Assembly (NCBI GenBank): GCA_003427395.1
Contig: BFEA01000466.1
Coordinates: forward strand, 554,602-603,265
Direction: 5' to 3'
Length of the DNA: 48,664 nt
Source of the DNA: Chara braunii
Taxonomy: Eukaryota; Streptophyta; Charophyceae; Charales; Characeae
In this document: positions 1 to 12,098 of the stretch, one piece after another
Layout of the letters: each line of letters begins with the position of its first letter
Numbering within the stretch: position 1 is the stretch's first letter
Notes under the pieces: generated by a model
Told to the model about the DNA's origin: nothing
The model's input: the letters and a program-made list of their open reading frames with translations, nothing else
The model's database searches: none
Program-made: the position numbers and the translations under genes

Positions 1-54
<54 letters not shown>
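1..54. repeat. (CT)27 microsatellite
   Basis: Uninterrupted CT dinucleotides run from the first base of the window to base 54. The repeat probably extends beyond the left edge. Confidence 0.98.
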
Positions 55-56
<2 letters not shown>

Positions 57-1450
57 TTACAATTGAACGTCTACTTGATGATTTTCGATGAATGAGAAAA
101 GTCGGATGACATGTTCAATGCGTAATGGGAAGTGCTCCAATTGAGATGCAGATGGAGGTTGACAAGGGAGAAGCAAGTGGTCTTATGATTGGGAAGTGTT
201 CGTAGAAGTATACTGTATATTGGTTTTTTCCTCCCCCCCTCCTCGTCCCCCTTCGAGGTTCGATCTTTTCTCGTTTTTGCATATTGAGACTATAGTTAAT
301 CTTGTTTTTTTTTTCTTTCAGGTAGTAGTAAATTATTACTTACGGGAAGCTACGCCTGTTGGAAATTGGGTCCAACGTTTGTCATTAGTAACAACGACTT
401 GAGTACTTGGTTTTTCTCTTTGCGACCTAAAAACTTTCAGTCTATGGTTTGATATGTGTTATTTGAATCAATTGATTAAGCAGTGCTTTGTTGTGTGAAA
501 TCGCACGTGATGGGCAGAATACAAAGTGTGTAGGACTAGCATGGTTAAGATACGACAAAGCGGACAAAGGACTTAGTTTGCTAAATGTGAGGTTTAAACT
601 ATTCATTTGTGCAATACGTGGCGATGCAAAACGTGACTGATGTGTAACATACGTGGTGCACAGGGTTGAGCCGGTACACACATGGCGGAAGACCCACTTT
701 GAAGATTTTGCTGAAAGTGAAAATATTTTTTGCGATTTTTTTTTCGGTGTTTTTTTTTTACCTCGTATACGATGAGTCTCTTGCTTTTATCGTCGATAAC
801 CAACTGTTTGTGTGTCCCCGATCCTTTTGAAGTTTCTGCCTTTTCGTGCCCGTCGTCTGTAATATTGCTTGTTTGTTTTCATAATGATTCTATGTTCACC
901 TGGGGGAGAACTTTGTAATGGCAACTCGAGACAAATCATGCACAAGCAGTTGCTCTTTCATTATGCCCTTTGTTTTTGTTTTGTGTTTTTTTCCCTCCCC
1001 GCATCTCCGTCTCTTTCACATTCTGTGAACTTAGAAAACAATATCGATGGAAGAGTATAATTGTCCTCTGATGTATCGGTTGACTATCACATAATCCACA
1101 ACAACCGTGTGTCTGATCTTCCTTGTGTGGATGTCACTTCGTCTTTGTAAACGTCCTTGTCCCCATTGTCTTTCTCTACCGGGACCGTTTTTGAGAAAAC
1201 TGTAGCCAAGGTCCAACAAAACTTGTCATCATCACCGCTTTTTGGTTTCTCGCCTCGCCTTCTCTCCTCAACAAAGAGCAACGACCTTGAGATATCGTCG
1301 TTGGATTGAAGGACTGCAGGTAATTCAGACGTATATTGTTTCGCACTTCTCACTCCTTTCTGATTCGAACGCAGATCAATATTTCTGCGGTTCATGTGTG
1401 TAGTGTCGTGTGCCCTCTCTGTTTCTCTCTCTTTGTCTCTCTTTCTGTCG
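55..1450. other. AT-rich stretch, no convincing gene
   Basis: Only short reading frames with T-rich tracts are present. A CTGCAG/GTAATT string near 1314-1324 could be a splice donor after an open segment from about 1150, but the encoded peptide is not recognisable and no matching acceptor is clear. I call nothing here. Confidence 0.5.
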
Positions 1451-1479
1451 CTCTCTCTCTCTATCTATCTATCTATCTA

Positions 1480-1513
<34 letters not shown>

Positions 1514-1525
1514 TCTCTCTCTCTC
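1451..1525. repeat. Compound microsatellite (CT)n-(CTAT)n-(AT)n-(CT)n
   Basis: CT dinucleotides pass into six CTAT units, then about 14 AT units, then CT again. Reading frames across it encode only Ser-Leu and Ile-Tyr runs and are not genes. Confidence 0.97.
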
Positions 1526-2900
1526 TTTTTTCTTCATCTATCTTCCATCTAACCTTTACGTACAGTTACTTATTTCTAACTTATTTTGCTCCTGTGTCTC
1601 TTCATCTTCCCGTCTTTCTCATCCCCTCTGTTTTGTTTCCTTTATCTGTCCTGTTATGTTTAACTCTTGTCATTATTGCTGAAATGCCCAATAATGAGAA
1701 GCATGGACGGTAAAGATTAATTGACTGGTTTGTTTAGTATGCCGTTGAACAATTCATGTGATATGTATGTTCCAATAGGATAGGTGATGTGTCCGATGAG
1801 CGATTTCGGTTATGCATTTTCTTTATTTACCCCTTCGGGCAGTTAACTTTGACGTGTCTTACTGCAATTCGACGTTTTTTGAACCGAAATTATAAGGTTT
1901 TATAAGTAGGAATCTGGTTAACCTTGACAATTTGGGTTCAGGAAATGGCAAAATTACGTCCGCGGATGTTAACCTTTAATGGTCCAAAGGATACTTTATC
2001 GTGGATTAATTTGATGTTATAGTTTGAGTATGGGGTTTACATGGTTGTGGGCGGTATGTAGTTAGTCTTCTGTGTTAGTATATTATGTTTTATGTTAAGT
2101 AAAGCAACGTTGGTTTTTGTGGAGATTTTTCGTATGATAGGTTGGGGGAATAATCTGGAGGTGGCATTCTGTATAGATCATGCTCTGCCTGATCTGCCCT
2201 TTCCCTCCGGAGTTATGTTAGCAGCAGGGTGGTTGGGAGGATGTGCAAAATTGAAGAGGTCACAGAAGCAGGTTGGGATGTACTCGCCGAAAGAAAAGAA
2301 AAAAAGCGATGTCGTTTTTTTTTTGCTCCAATATCCCGACCGGTCTATTGAATATTCGGAGTCTGGACAGACAATGTTGAAATGGTGTCTGTTTTCAGTG
2401 TATGTTGTTGCCCATTTTTTTTTGTTTTCTTTCCTGTAACTCGAACTACAAGTATCTGTAACTGTAACTGTCTATATATGTATATGGGCTAATTATGCAC
2501 AATTCTGCACATATTTTGAAAAATCGTCGATCGAGCCATCTTTCCCTAAGAGGGGTTGGGTTGATAGCCTGTATTTGCCTGATTACGAATTTATCTATGA
2601 ATAAATGACATCTAGGTCTACGCACATGAAACCTGATATATTGTAGCTGTACGTTTTGTAGTAGAAAAATGATTATGACGAGGAGAAAAAAAAATGTAGT
2701 CTTTTTCACGTTTGTTTTGTTGTTTTTTGTTTTTACGCTTTACAAAACAGTTAGTTCTCGCAATTGTCTTTCACGGTTTTTTCACAATGGGATCGGTGAA
2801 GAATCATGGGCACACTGTGGCTAAGAAATGAATACGGTCATCTTGGCGTCAGGTCTAAGATCAGATACAAATTGGGCTAATGTAAAATGAAGACAGGGGA
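1526..2900. other. AT-rich intergenic or intronic stretch
   Basis: No recognisable coding, RNA or repeat feature was seen. Several homopolymer T and A tracts are present, for example near 2320, 2415 and 2687. Confidence 0.5.
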
Positions 2901-3053
2901 TGAGTATAGGAGGTGATCAAAGTACATGAGGTCATTTCAGCGCAGAGTCTATATTATATAGAAACTTGGCTGCCATGGAGTGAAGAAAGAGCATGGCTCG
3001 TATGTATGTCATATAACCGTATGTATTCATTGTATTCATTTTTTGCCTTGCAG

Positions 3054-3483
3054 ATCCATGGGTGCTCGACGGGTCATACACAGCACTGCGTGTGCTCTTG
3101 AAACCTATATGATAAATCCGGTTACATCACATTGTAATGTTGTTGAATCTTGCATTGCAGTTACCCCTCATGTCGAACAAACTGAAAGTGGATGTGTGTT
3201 TCTTGTCTACCTCGTCGATGATAATTTGCCCTCGATTGTGTATGATGTTTATGAAATTCTCACCAATGGACGTGTTGACATCGTTAATGTCATTGTACCC
3301 TGTCTGTGGAGAGCCGTTGTGTATAATTTTCATCCGCGTCATGCAGTTCCAAGCGTTGGTGATCGTATCACTCTTTACAGGACGCGTCATCACGAGTATT
3401 CCAATTCGTTACAGTATAATTGTTTTACTACGGATAATCATCATATGTACACAAGTTCGGTGTGGACTTATCGATCGATTTGA
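3054..3483 (+). CDS. Putative exon with possible POT1-like OB fold
   Basis: The segment follows a pyrimidine-rich acceptor ending CAG at 3051-3053. An ATG lies at 3059 and the frame stays open to TGA at 3481-3483, giving about 141 residues. From roughly residue 45 it shows a hydrophobic strand with an acidic pair (VFLVYLVDDN), then VVYNFHP, then VPSVGDRITLYRTRHHEYSN. The last piece resembles the GDIIRLHRVxxQxYNG pattern of the telomere-end-binding (POT1 family) OB fold, which binds single-stranded DNA. The match is by eye and short. The neighbouring exon at 3963-5056 is in another frame and could be joined by an intron starting near the end of this segment. It could instead be an unrelated or transposon-borne OB protein, since plant Helitrons often carry RPA-type OB proteins. 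Function is inferred, not shown. Confidence 0.35.
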
Positions 3484-3962
3484 AGTTTCATCATCATACA
3501 CAGGGGCGAGAACAACGGTCCAATTGACAGGTTCGTTTCTTATATATCGTTAATGCTTTGTATGCATGTTCTCCATTAAAATGATGGTTTGTTTTGTCCC
3601 TGCAATTGTGTCTAAACCTAAAACGAAGTACTTCAGGTCATATACTCTTTTATGTTTTACAGCCTCGCATGTTTAAATATTAGTATGCTGTCCTTGGCGA
3701 TATGCAGTCTCGTCAACATCAGCAAATTTGTGCTTCGCACATGCTTAACCCAGACGCTTCATAAAATGATAATAAACACATATGCTCTGTAGATATTTGT
3801 CGTGGCTTTTGTCTACATGTCCCACCTGAATTATTGATTTGGTCTACATTTAATTTTGCTTCGACAGTTGCAAGTTGTTGTTCATATTTGGTGTTCGTAG
3901 ACAAGCACTAAGAAAAAAAAATGGTAACATTCTTGTTCATGCTTCTGTATATGCATTTGTAG

Positions 3963-5056
3963 ACAGCATGGTCGATGCCGGGGATAAACGAATTCGTCCT
4001 CGTTTGCTTGAGCAGTTGTGTATTTCGGCTAAAAGGGAAGCCCGCATTCCCGGACAGATGCATGTATCCACGACAGAACTGATTGACTACATTGATGATG
4101 AGGACAAAGATCCAAAGGCAAATGTGGCACAAAGAGAACTTTTTGTTCATCATATGACACGATATCGTGAAGGGAAAACCATGATGGACATGTACTTGGC
4201 AAATCTCGATGAGCCGGAGACTGTTGAAGTTGTGCATGCAACTTTGACTACAATCCACGGAGATACGCGCAATGATTTGCTGTCGTTGTTCCGCAAAGCA
4301 ACTGTGTATGATTACACAGATATATATGTTCCTCCGCGAATTGGTGGTGTGATTTCTTTCGAGCGGACAACCGCTCACAAAATGTTTGGCATTCCGGAGA
4401 TGGTGTGCTTTAACACCAACCTGCAAAATATGAGCTCGCAGCCCCGCTTGGCGGCTCCATCTACAGACACCCCTGTTGATGCCACTGCGTCAAAGGCAGT
4501 ATTACCTGCAGTGCACGCGGCGCAGAATGCTCAGAATGTTGGCTTGCAATCTCTGACAAAGCCAAAACTGGAATCTGCGACTGCAGCTTGAGAATCTGGT
4601 TCAGTGCCTTTGCCGATCCCTAAACTGAATTTGCAGCCAATGAACATCGCAGCTATGCAGACGGCGGGTACAACTTCCGGGTCGATACCTTTATTAACCC
4701 TCGAGGCAAAATCGGGATTACTGAACATCGCAGCAGAGAAAACTGCATATTCAGAGTGTATGAATATGGCGACATCTGTTATGTCTGAAATGCGAAAAGA
4801 ACCAAGCCACAAGATTATGAAAATTGTGTCATCAGAGCAGACTCTTAAAACATCAGGCTTGGAGATGTGTAATATGGTCAAAAAAATTGAGCCTATGGTG
4901 TCTTTAGAGAATGAAAAGGCCAAGACGAAGATGGCGAAAAAGTGTGGCGACACGTCTGCATCGAAAATAAAACGGGCATTTCAGGATACAATTTCTGAAA
5001 ACGAAAATTATGCTACATTGAAGTTGGCACAGAAGAAAACTAGAAAGGGTGAATAG
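3963..5056 (+). CDS. Putative exon of unidentified protein, interrupted by in-frame TGA
   Basis: An AG acceptor at 3961-3962 follows a T-rich stretch, and an ATG lies at 3968. One frame runs to TAG at 5054-5056, about 362 codons, broken only by TGA at 4589-4591. The first part (about 207 residues) is charged and mixed, with an acidic DYIDDEDKD segment and a later FERTTAHKMFGIPEM segment. The part after the TGA is Met-, Lys- and Ser-rich and looks disordered, ending in a basic KKTRKGE tail. I do not recognise a family. The shared frame on both sides of the TGA suggests one protein whose CGA or TGG codon mutated. A true stop followed by chance open frame, or a 3' UTR, is also possible. The possible OB-fold exon lies about 480 bases upstream on the same strand. 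Confidence 0.4.
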
Positions 5057-6300
5057 AGAGTACATGACTACTGCAGTTTTAACATGTTTCTCATTTCTGA
5101 ACTACCATCCACAGATAGAATACAGTGCCTTGTCGCAGATTTGTAGAGACGATTTTTTTATATATGTATAGGCTATGTTAGATTTAATTTGTATATTGTC
5201 TTTCATTGCTGTTGATTTATAACTAGAGAAACCATTGAAAGATCAATGAACCGGATATTTTTCTATAGGACAGCAGTGAAATATAGACACATGAGTGTCT
5301 TACGTGCACGAAATGGAAGAATGTATTCCTGAAGACCGTGCTTATGCAATAAGCTGTAAATTGTGTGCATGTTAGTTCATCGTGGGTTTTATGCGATTTC
5401 AGCGGTGACACTGAGATGAAGTTTGGTTAGTCTAGGAACGGACTCTGGTAGATGTTTGTGGTGCTTCATCATGTATATAGACCTTACATTTATTCTATAC
5501 ATATTCTGCTATAAGAGTGTTGGCAACCGTATTCGGTTTTCGTTTCAGGTTAGAGCCTCTCATGATACATGATTACTGTAGATGCAGTTCAGATGTTTTC
5601 CGTTGTTGAAATTGTCATTCAGAATCTTCCAACCTAATAGTGATAGAAGTGAACAACGACTGATTATTCGGATATAATACATTGCTTTCTTGCAGATCCG
5701 CAGAGGCGGGTTGTGTATATATATACGTACCCTATGTTAGATACTTCAGTTAGAGTATAGATAAGGGTATATATTAGTTGATTGTGACTTTTGGTCTATG
5801 TTGTATATATAGATGCTTTGTCTTCTTTTTCAATTACAAAAAATTGATGCATATGTGCCGCTAAAGATTTAGATTGTCTTCCATATTTGACGTACAACTG
5901 TTTCTCGACCGATTAGATACAATACGATATTTTAAGTCTGGTTCATGAGATGCTACCTGAGGCCCCAGTAGAGGCGTTCGTAGCTAATCAAATACAAATC
6001 AATGTTGTTAACTTGTGATGATATTTTGTAGATCAGATTCTGGGAAGACAAATTTGTCTAAAATAGCTAAGGTGCACATAGATTCAGTTCAGATTTGGAC
6101 ACGCTTATATCTACTTTTATCAACCATGAATGTTCACATGTTCCTGGTATTCACAATGTTTTTTTTTTTTTTTTGTCAGTTTTGCCTCTCTTTTGGTCCT
6201 ATTTTTTTTTTAGGTTTGAATATAACAATAATTAACTGCACATTGTTTTAGTGGACCAAGTTATCCATAATTAACTTTATTTTAATTATGAATGAGACAA
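5057..6300. other. AT-rich stretch without a gene; contains a relic shared with 24.8 kb
   Basis: No coding feature is supported. About 5224-5400 resembles 24785-24900: both carry a version of TAGACA.ATGAGTGTCT followed by a GTGC.CGAAATG string. This suggests a dispersed, diverged repeat. Confidence 0.45.
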
Positions 6301-6307
6301 TTGCATA

Positions 6308-6765
6308 AAACAAATGTGTATGTATCGGTCTTCAGATTCAACATGTTTACAAAATGTTTCCTTTCCCTCATGAATCGTGGCATTGTATATACACAGGTCA
6401 GACATTCAACTTACTACACACTCATTTTGCGTATCGGTGTATGAGTGTCTTTGTCAGGCTTCTTTCATGCAATTCTGTTTGCAAGCGTCAGCATCACAGG
6501 CTTCTTTCATGCAGTCCAGTTTGCAAGCGTCAGCATCTTTTCTTTGAAGAATAAAGAGTAAAGAAAAAATGCTGAAATTGAGGTGCGTTACATATTGCTA
6601 ACTCATTACGTGTCGTTTGTTTTTGCCCAGTATGCCAAGTTAACATTCTTCTGCCAACTTTTGATTGTCTTTGTGCCTTTGTTCGCATTTCTTTGAAACT
6701 TCCACACGGACATGCTACACTATCGACTTATCCATGTTACATTTTGTATTCATGTGCATGTGTGT
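6308..6765 (+). repeat. Repeat module A, copy 1
   Basis: Carries the module A landmarks: AACATGTTTACAAAATG, then GTGGCATTGTATATACACAG, then TTGAGGTGCGTTACAT. An internal near-exact 41-bp duplication (CTTCTTTCATGCA...CAGCATC, 6460-6541) is unique to this copy. A short extra piece of the same module (GTTGAGGTGCGTTACATG) follows at about 6797-6830. Confidence 0.75.
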
Positions 6766-7235
6766 CTGTTTGGAAGAGTAAAGAAGAAATGACAAAGTTG
6801 AGGTGCGTTACATGTTGCCAACTCATTACGAAAATGCTTAAGGTCTGACATGGCTGTCCATTTCTTTTCACCATATTATACTTCGTTGTCTTTTCTAGCC
6901 TACACTGTTTCTTTGCCCATGTTTTGTTATATATTTGTCTGAGATAGATTCATAATTTCATGAAAAGCTTATCTGCATATCATGATTGCGCACAGTAAGC
7001 ATCGGCTAAGAGAACCTTTTCACTGCCGAATGTATGCTGTTTCGATGGTTGGTCTGACCACATGCCAAAATTATCAGATTCAGACCAGGCCGGGGCCAGA
7101 ACAAAAAAAAAAAAAAAAACGGAATCCGACCAATTATGTACATATGTTCCTCCATGTGCGTATGTAATCACACTTACAATCCTTTTATAGAACACAACTT
7201 CAGTTGCATCCGTTTGCTTACTACGTAAATGCACA

Positions 7236-7560
7236 TGTTGCCTATTGATAACGTGTCTCCCCAACGATATTTAGCAGAGACTGGTGATGTTCGTAGGCGG
7301 AAAAGACCAGAGAGGAGGCACAACGCAGTCCTGATGCCGATGTTACCACTTCGGTCCTGGCCGCTACCGCCCACCTGCTATTGTGGCAAGTAGCGCATCT
7401 GCTGCTCGTTGCAGCTCCCTTATGTTCCCTGGTTGAACAAGGTTTTGGCTGCCGCGGGGTTCCACGTGATGCTTTCTTTTTTTCCTTTTTCTTCTTTTCT
7501 TTTATTTTTCTAAAGATGATAATGATAATGAAAAGAATCTCAAAGGTCATCCTGTTCCGA
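7236..7560 (+). repeat. Repeat module C, copy 1 (tRNA-like on minus strand)
   Basis: Starts TTGCCTATTGATAACGTGTC and ends in a T-rich tract followed by GATAATGATAATGAAAAG. Near 7337-7375 the minus strand has a degraded tRNA A-box-like string, clearer in the copy at 13340. It looks like a retroposed tRNA-related segment. Confidence 0.55.
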
Positions 7561-7620
7561 TTCCACAGCTGAGAATTAGGCTTTTAAAAAAAACAAGAAA
7601 AAAAAAACAAAAAAACAAAA

Positions 7621-7860
7621 GGTGCCGGAGTGGCATGAAGATGGGTCTCGTGAGGTTTTCGGTTCAATCCGCATTGGCCTCATGTACCTTTCCGGACAAG
7701 CATGGTGTCCACCTTATGAAGTCTCCGGTTCAATCTCCGTTGCGGTCATCTACCTTCCTGAGCAAGTTTTGTGCCTGCTTCCTGGAGATAGGCCATTGCT
7801 CCTCCCGGTCGGCATTGAGCTTTTGACCTTGCCCGCTATCGTTTACTTGCTACTATAGCA
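7621..7860 (+). repeat. SINE-like module B, copy 1
   Basis: Preceded by an A-rich tract. It contains an A-box-like TGGCATGAAGATGGG and two B-box matches (GGTTCAATCC at about 7662 and 7728) set in two tandem halves of about 67 bp. B-box consensus GWTCRANNC is met by both. This organisation resembles a tRNA-related SINE with a duplicated head. Confidence 0.55.
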
Positions 7861-7954
7861 GATGTCGCACCTGCTGGTCGCTGGAACTCCCCCAAATTTT
7901 ACAAGTAAGAATTAGCCTTAAAAAGAAAAAGAAAAATATAAACGGGAAAAAAAA

Positions 7955-8180
7955 ATGGCAACCAGTTGGCATGAAGATGGGCGTCGTGCGGTCTTTCGTT
8001 TAATCTTCATTGGCCTCATGTACCTTCCCAGGCAAGCGTGATGCCCACATTATGAAGGCTTCGGTTCAATCCCCATTGGGCTCATCTACATTGTTGGGCA
8101 AGCTTTGTGCCGGTTTTTTCGAAATAGGCCATTGGTCCCCCTGACCGACATCGAGCTTTTGAGACTGCAGACCTACCTGC
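7955..8180 (+). repeat. SINE-like module B, copy 2
   Basis: Again preceded by an A-rich tract and beginning at TTGGCATGAAGATGGGCGTC. The first B-box has decayed to GTTTAATCTTC, the second (GGTTCAATCC) is intact. It continues through GGGCAAGCTTTGTGCC as in the other copies. Confidence 0.55.
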
Positions 8181-8995
8181 TACCAGTGGCCCCTGTAGAC
8201 TCGAACTGTTGAAGCCCACATACTGTGACACCGCAACTCCCGCTAGTTATTTGTTTTCTTTTTTTTTCCCTTCCCTCATCAATCTTGTCTACATTGAAAA
8301 ATGCGTCTGTATTTGGAACGCATGTTCTTATGCCAAGTTCAGCCATACCATATATGTACAAGCTGAAGCACAGCTACACCCGCTTGCAGACACAATGCTG
8401 GTCATTAAATGGTCCCATTGGATGACAGGAATCAATGCATGCCAAAATTGCAAGACTACTCAAACTTTTTTTTTTTTAATTTTTTATATAAAGCTACACT
8501 GTATTCTTCTCCGAAATCCTTTCTGCCTTTCACTACCCGATACTTGTAAGACTATGTAAAGGAGACAAGTGAGACATAAAATTGCAAGCAAAAAATGGGG
8601 CGGCCCAACCGGTGCAGTTCCGAGTAAAGCAAAAACTGGACAGTTTGCCAATAGCAGTACCTTCCTTTTCACAATCCCCCTACCCTGCATCAAATGGCAG
8701 CAGTGTGTAAAGCCAACATTTTCTTACATACCACAAAGAACTCAACCCGCTCACACTCACGTTCACACCCATATCCGCTAAAGACACTGCTCATACAAAC
8801 CAGAAGTCTAAACAAGATTATCATAGCTGGTTCAAGCTAACTGCAGCATTGTCACAAGCGTTCACACTTTTTTTGTATACAATGCTCCAATTTATTTATG
8901 GGGAAGAACACATGCTGAGAACCAGGCCCGACGTCCTATTAAAAAACGTATTAAGAAACGTATGCAGGACGGCTGAGATAAATGGGAACTACGTA

Positions 8996-9350
8996 AAACA
9001 GATGTCTATGTATGTGACCTCGGATTAAACATGTTCACAAAATGCTTTGTTGATGTCATGAATCGTGGCATTATATATACACAGGTGAGACATCCGACTT
9101 GCTATACGCTCATTTTGCGCATCGAGGTATGAGTCTTTTCGTCGGGCTTCTTTCATGCAATCCTGTTTGTGACCGTCCGCGTGTTTGCTTTGAAAACCAA
9201 AGAAAAAGTGTCGAAGTTGAGGTGCGTCACATGTTGTCGACTCATTATATGTCTCTCATTTTTGTCCGCTACGTCTGGTTAACATTTTCCTGCGAACTTC
9301 TGATTGTTATTATATCTTTGTTCGCATTTCTTTAAACCTGCCGCATGGGT
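8996..9350 (+). repeat. Repeat module A, copy 2
   Basis: Repeats the landmarks of copy 1, including GTGGCATTATATATACACAG and TTGAGGTGCGTCACATG, with roughly 15-20% divergence by eye. It is preceded at 8878-8950 by an AATGCTCCAATTTATTTATG segment that recurs at about 9980 and, diverged, at about 44785. Confidence 0.7.
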
Positions 9351-9654
9351 TTTCTATTCGTGCACATGTATACTAAACCCGCTGGCAGGACAATGTTTGC
9401 AGCAACCTGTTGACTGCCGAATGTCAGCTATTCCAATGATTGGCCTGACCACATGATGGCCTATATTACATAGTTATGAAACTCGCAACGGGAAAAAGAA
9501 AACAAAAAAAGAAAGGGCAGCTTTACTCATCGAACGGGGTGTTGTACATTTTTTACAATGCCGACATAAATATACCCTCGCTCATATATGTTAACCTCAT
9601 CCCAAAGTTGTGAGATTCATACCAAGTTCAAGCCGGAAAAGAAATTAAAAAAAC

Positions 9655-9830
9655 AGAATCCGGCTCATGAGGTCTTTGGTTCAATCCACATCAGCCTCAT
9701 GTACCTCCCCAGACAAACATGGCGAGTGGCATGAAGATGAGCCTCACGAGGTCCTTAGTTCAGTTCTCATTGGCCTCATGTACCTTCCCGGACATGCATG
9801 GTCTACAGATGTTTGTACACAGAGGTGATC
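9655..9830 (+). repeat. SINE-like module B, partial tandem copies
   Basis: Two B-type halves lie head to tail. Each has CCTCATGTACCT followed by a GG- or AGACA-containing string, and the first has GGTTCAATCC. Both are truncated compared with the copy at 7621. Confidence 0.5.
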
Positions 9831-10089
9831 ACAGGGGAGGGGGAACAACGATTGGCCTATCGAAGAAGCTTCACTCCGATGATACCTGCTCATACAGGCC
9901 GAAGGTCTAAAGAGGATTATCATAGCCACTTCGCATTAGCTGTGGCACTTTCACAGACATTCACACTTTTTTTTCATATATAATGCTCCAATCTGTTCAT
10001 AAGAAGCAGCACATGTTGAGAACCGGGTCCGGCGTACCATCAGAAAACCTATTAGGAAACGTATACGCCTATTCGAAGAATCCACCTAT

Positions 10090-10370
10090 TGCCTGTTGAT
10101 AAATCACCTCCCCAACAATGTTTAGTTGAGACTGCTGATGTTCATACGAGAAGGAGAGCAGAGGAGAGTCACAACGACTGGCCCATCGAAAACACACAGT
10201 CTTGATGCTAGTGCTACCACGTAGACCCTAACCGGTATCACCCGCTTGCTCCTGTGACGGATGTCGCACCTTCTGGTCGCTGCAACTGCCACATATTCTT
10301 TGATTGAACATGATTTTGGCTACTATAGGGTTCCCCATGGTGCTATTTCATTTCCCTTTTTTTTTTTTTT
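10090..10370 (+). repeat. Repeat module C, copy 2
   Basis: Starts TTGCCTGTTGATAAATCACC and ends in a T22 tract followed by CTAATGATAACG. It shares the ATGTCGCACCTTCTGGTCGCTGCAAC-type core with copies at 7236 and 13340. Confidence 0.6.
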
Positions 10371-10761
10371 TTTTTTTTTGTCCTAACGACGCTAATGATA
10401 ACGAAAAAGGCCTTGAAAGCCGCCCGGTCTAAATTTGACAAATAAGAATTGGCCTTCAAATACAAAGGGGAAACAATAAAGAGAGAAAAATATATGTCCT
10501 TTTTTTTTTTTTTTTTTTCTAACAATGATAATGGTAATGAAAAAGGCCTAAAAAACCGTCCTGTCCAAATTTGTTAGATACGAATTACCCTTCAAATAAA
10601 AAGGAAAAAAAAAAGGGAAAAAAAAAGACTACCCAAGCGGCATAACGATGGGCGGCATAAGGTCTTTGGTTTAGTCCCATTAGCCTCATGTACCTTCTCA
10701 GGCAAGCACGATGCCCGCCTTTTGAAGTCTTCGGTTCAATCCCAGTTGGACTCATCTACCT

Positions 10762-10799
10762 CTGTCTCTTATACACATCTAGATGTGTATAAGAGACAG
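10762..10799. other. Nextera mate-pair junction adapter left in the assembly
   Basis: CTGTCTCTTATACACATCT is immediately followed by its exact reverse complement. Each half is the 19-bp Tn5 mosaic end used in tagmentation kits, and the 38-bp palindrome is the circularisation junction of Nextera mate-pair libraries. It is a laboratory sequence, not genome. Flanks on its two sides match 11411 and 11830 respectively, so the adapter joins two points that are about 420 bp apart in the other assembled path. Confidence 0.97.
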
Positions 10800-11061
10800 G
10801 ACCGAACGTCTAGGCAGAGCTATCATACATAGTTCGTACTGACTCCAACATTGCCATGAACATTCATACTTTTTTTTGTATTCAATGCTTCAATTTATTT
10901 AAAGGGACAATTGAGATAAATGAAACAACTACGTAAAACAGATGTGTATGTATATGACTTCAGATTAAACATGTTTACGAAATGCGGTGCCGATGTCATG
11001 AATTGTGGCATTGTATATACACAGGTGAGGCATCTGACTTGCTATAGGCTCATTCTGCACA

Positions 11062-12098
11062 CCGGTCTAAATTTGACAAATAAGAATTGGCCTTCAAATA
11101 CAAAGGGAAAACAACAAAGAGAGAAAAATATATGTCCTTTTTTTTTTTTTTTTTTTCTAACAATGATAATGGTAATGAAAAAGGCCTAAAAAACCGTCCT
11201 GTCCAAATTTGTTAGATACGAATTACCCTTCAAATAAAAAGGAAAAAAAAAGGGAAAAAAAAGGGAAAAAAAAAAGACTACCCAAGCGGTATAACGATGG
11301 GCGGCATAAGGTCTTTGGTTTAGTCCCATTAGCCTCATGTACCTTCTCAGGCAAGCACGATGCCCGCCTTTTGAAGTCTTCGGTTCAATCCCAGTTGGAC
11401 TCATCTACCTTGTTCGGCGAGTTTTGTGCCTGCTTCTTCAAGATAGGCCTTTGGTCCTCCCGACCGNCATTGAGCTTTTGAGACTGCAGATGCTTGTAAG
11501 GGAAGGGGACCACGAGAGAAGAAGGAACTTGACTAGCCCATCAAAGAAGTTTCGCCCTGATGCTATCTATACAAGTACACTGTATTCTTGTCCACAATTC
11601 CTTCTGCTTTTCACTACCTGATACTTCTAAGACTATATAAAAGNGACAAACATGGCATGAAATTGCAAGAGTGGTCAGAAATGGGCTTGATCGGCCGGTC
11701 GGCGTCCGACCATAACAAAGACTAGGTAGTTTGTCAGTAACTGTGCTTTCCTTTTCACATGCTACACAAAACTCAACTCGCTCACACTCATGGTCACAGC
11801 CATGTCCCCCAAAGACCCTGCTCATACAAACCGAANGTCTAGGCAGAGCTATCATACATAGTTCGTACTGACTNCAACANTGCCANGAACATTCATACTT
11901 TTTTTTGTATTCAATGCTTCAATTTATTTAAAGGGACAATTGAGATAAATGAAACAACTACGTAAAACANATGTGTATGTATATGACTTCAGATTAAACA
12001 TGTTTACGAAATGCGGTGCCGATGTCATGAATTGTGGCATTGTATATACACAGGTGAGGCATCTGACTTGCTATAGGCTCATTCTGCACACCGGTCTA
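11062..12098. other. Assembly duplication with ambiguous bases
   Basis: 11062-11410 repeats 10424-10760 almost exactly and 11830-12098 repeats 10800-11068 with no differences except Ns. Single Ns occur at 11467, 11644, 11836, 11874, 11880, 11886 and 11970. The join at about 11061-11068 falls on the short shared string CCGGTCTA. The segment is best read as an alternative path through the same locus rather than a true tandem copy. It contains a B module at about 11275-11490 with two B-box-like motifs. Confidence 0.8.

Noticed and set aside
7621-11490. Module B copies as genuine tRNA genes
   Set aside because: B-box matches exist, but no cloverleaf can be drawn and each unit has two B-boxes; SINE-like retroposon is the better reading.
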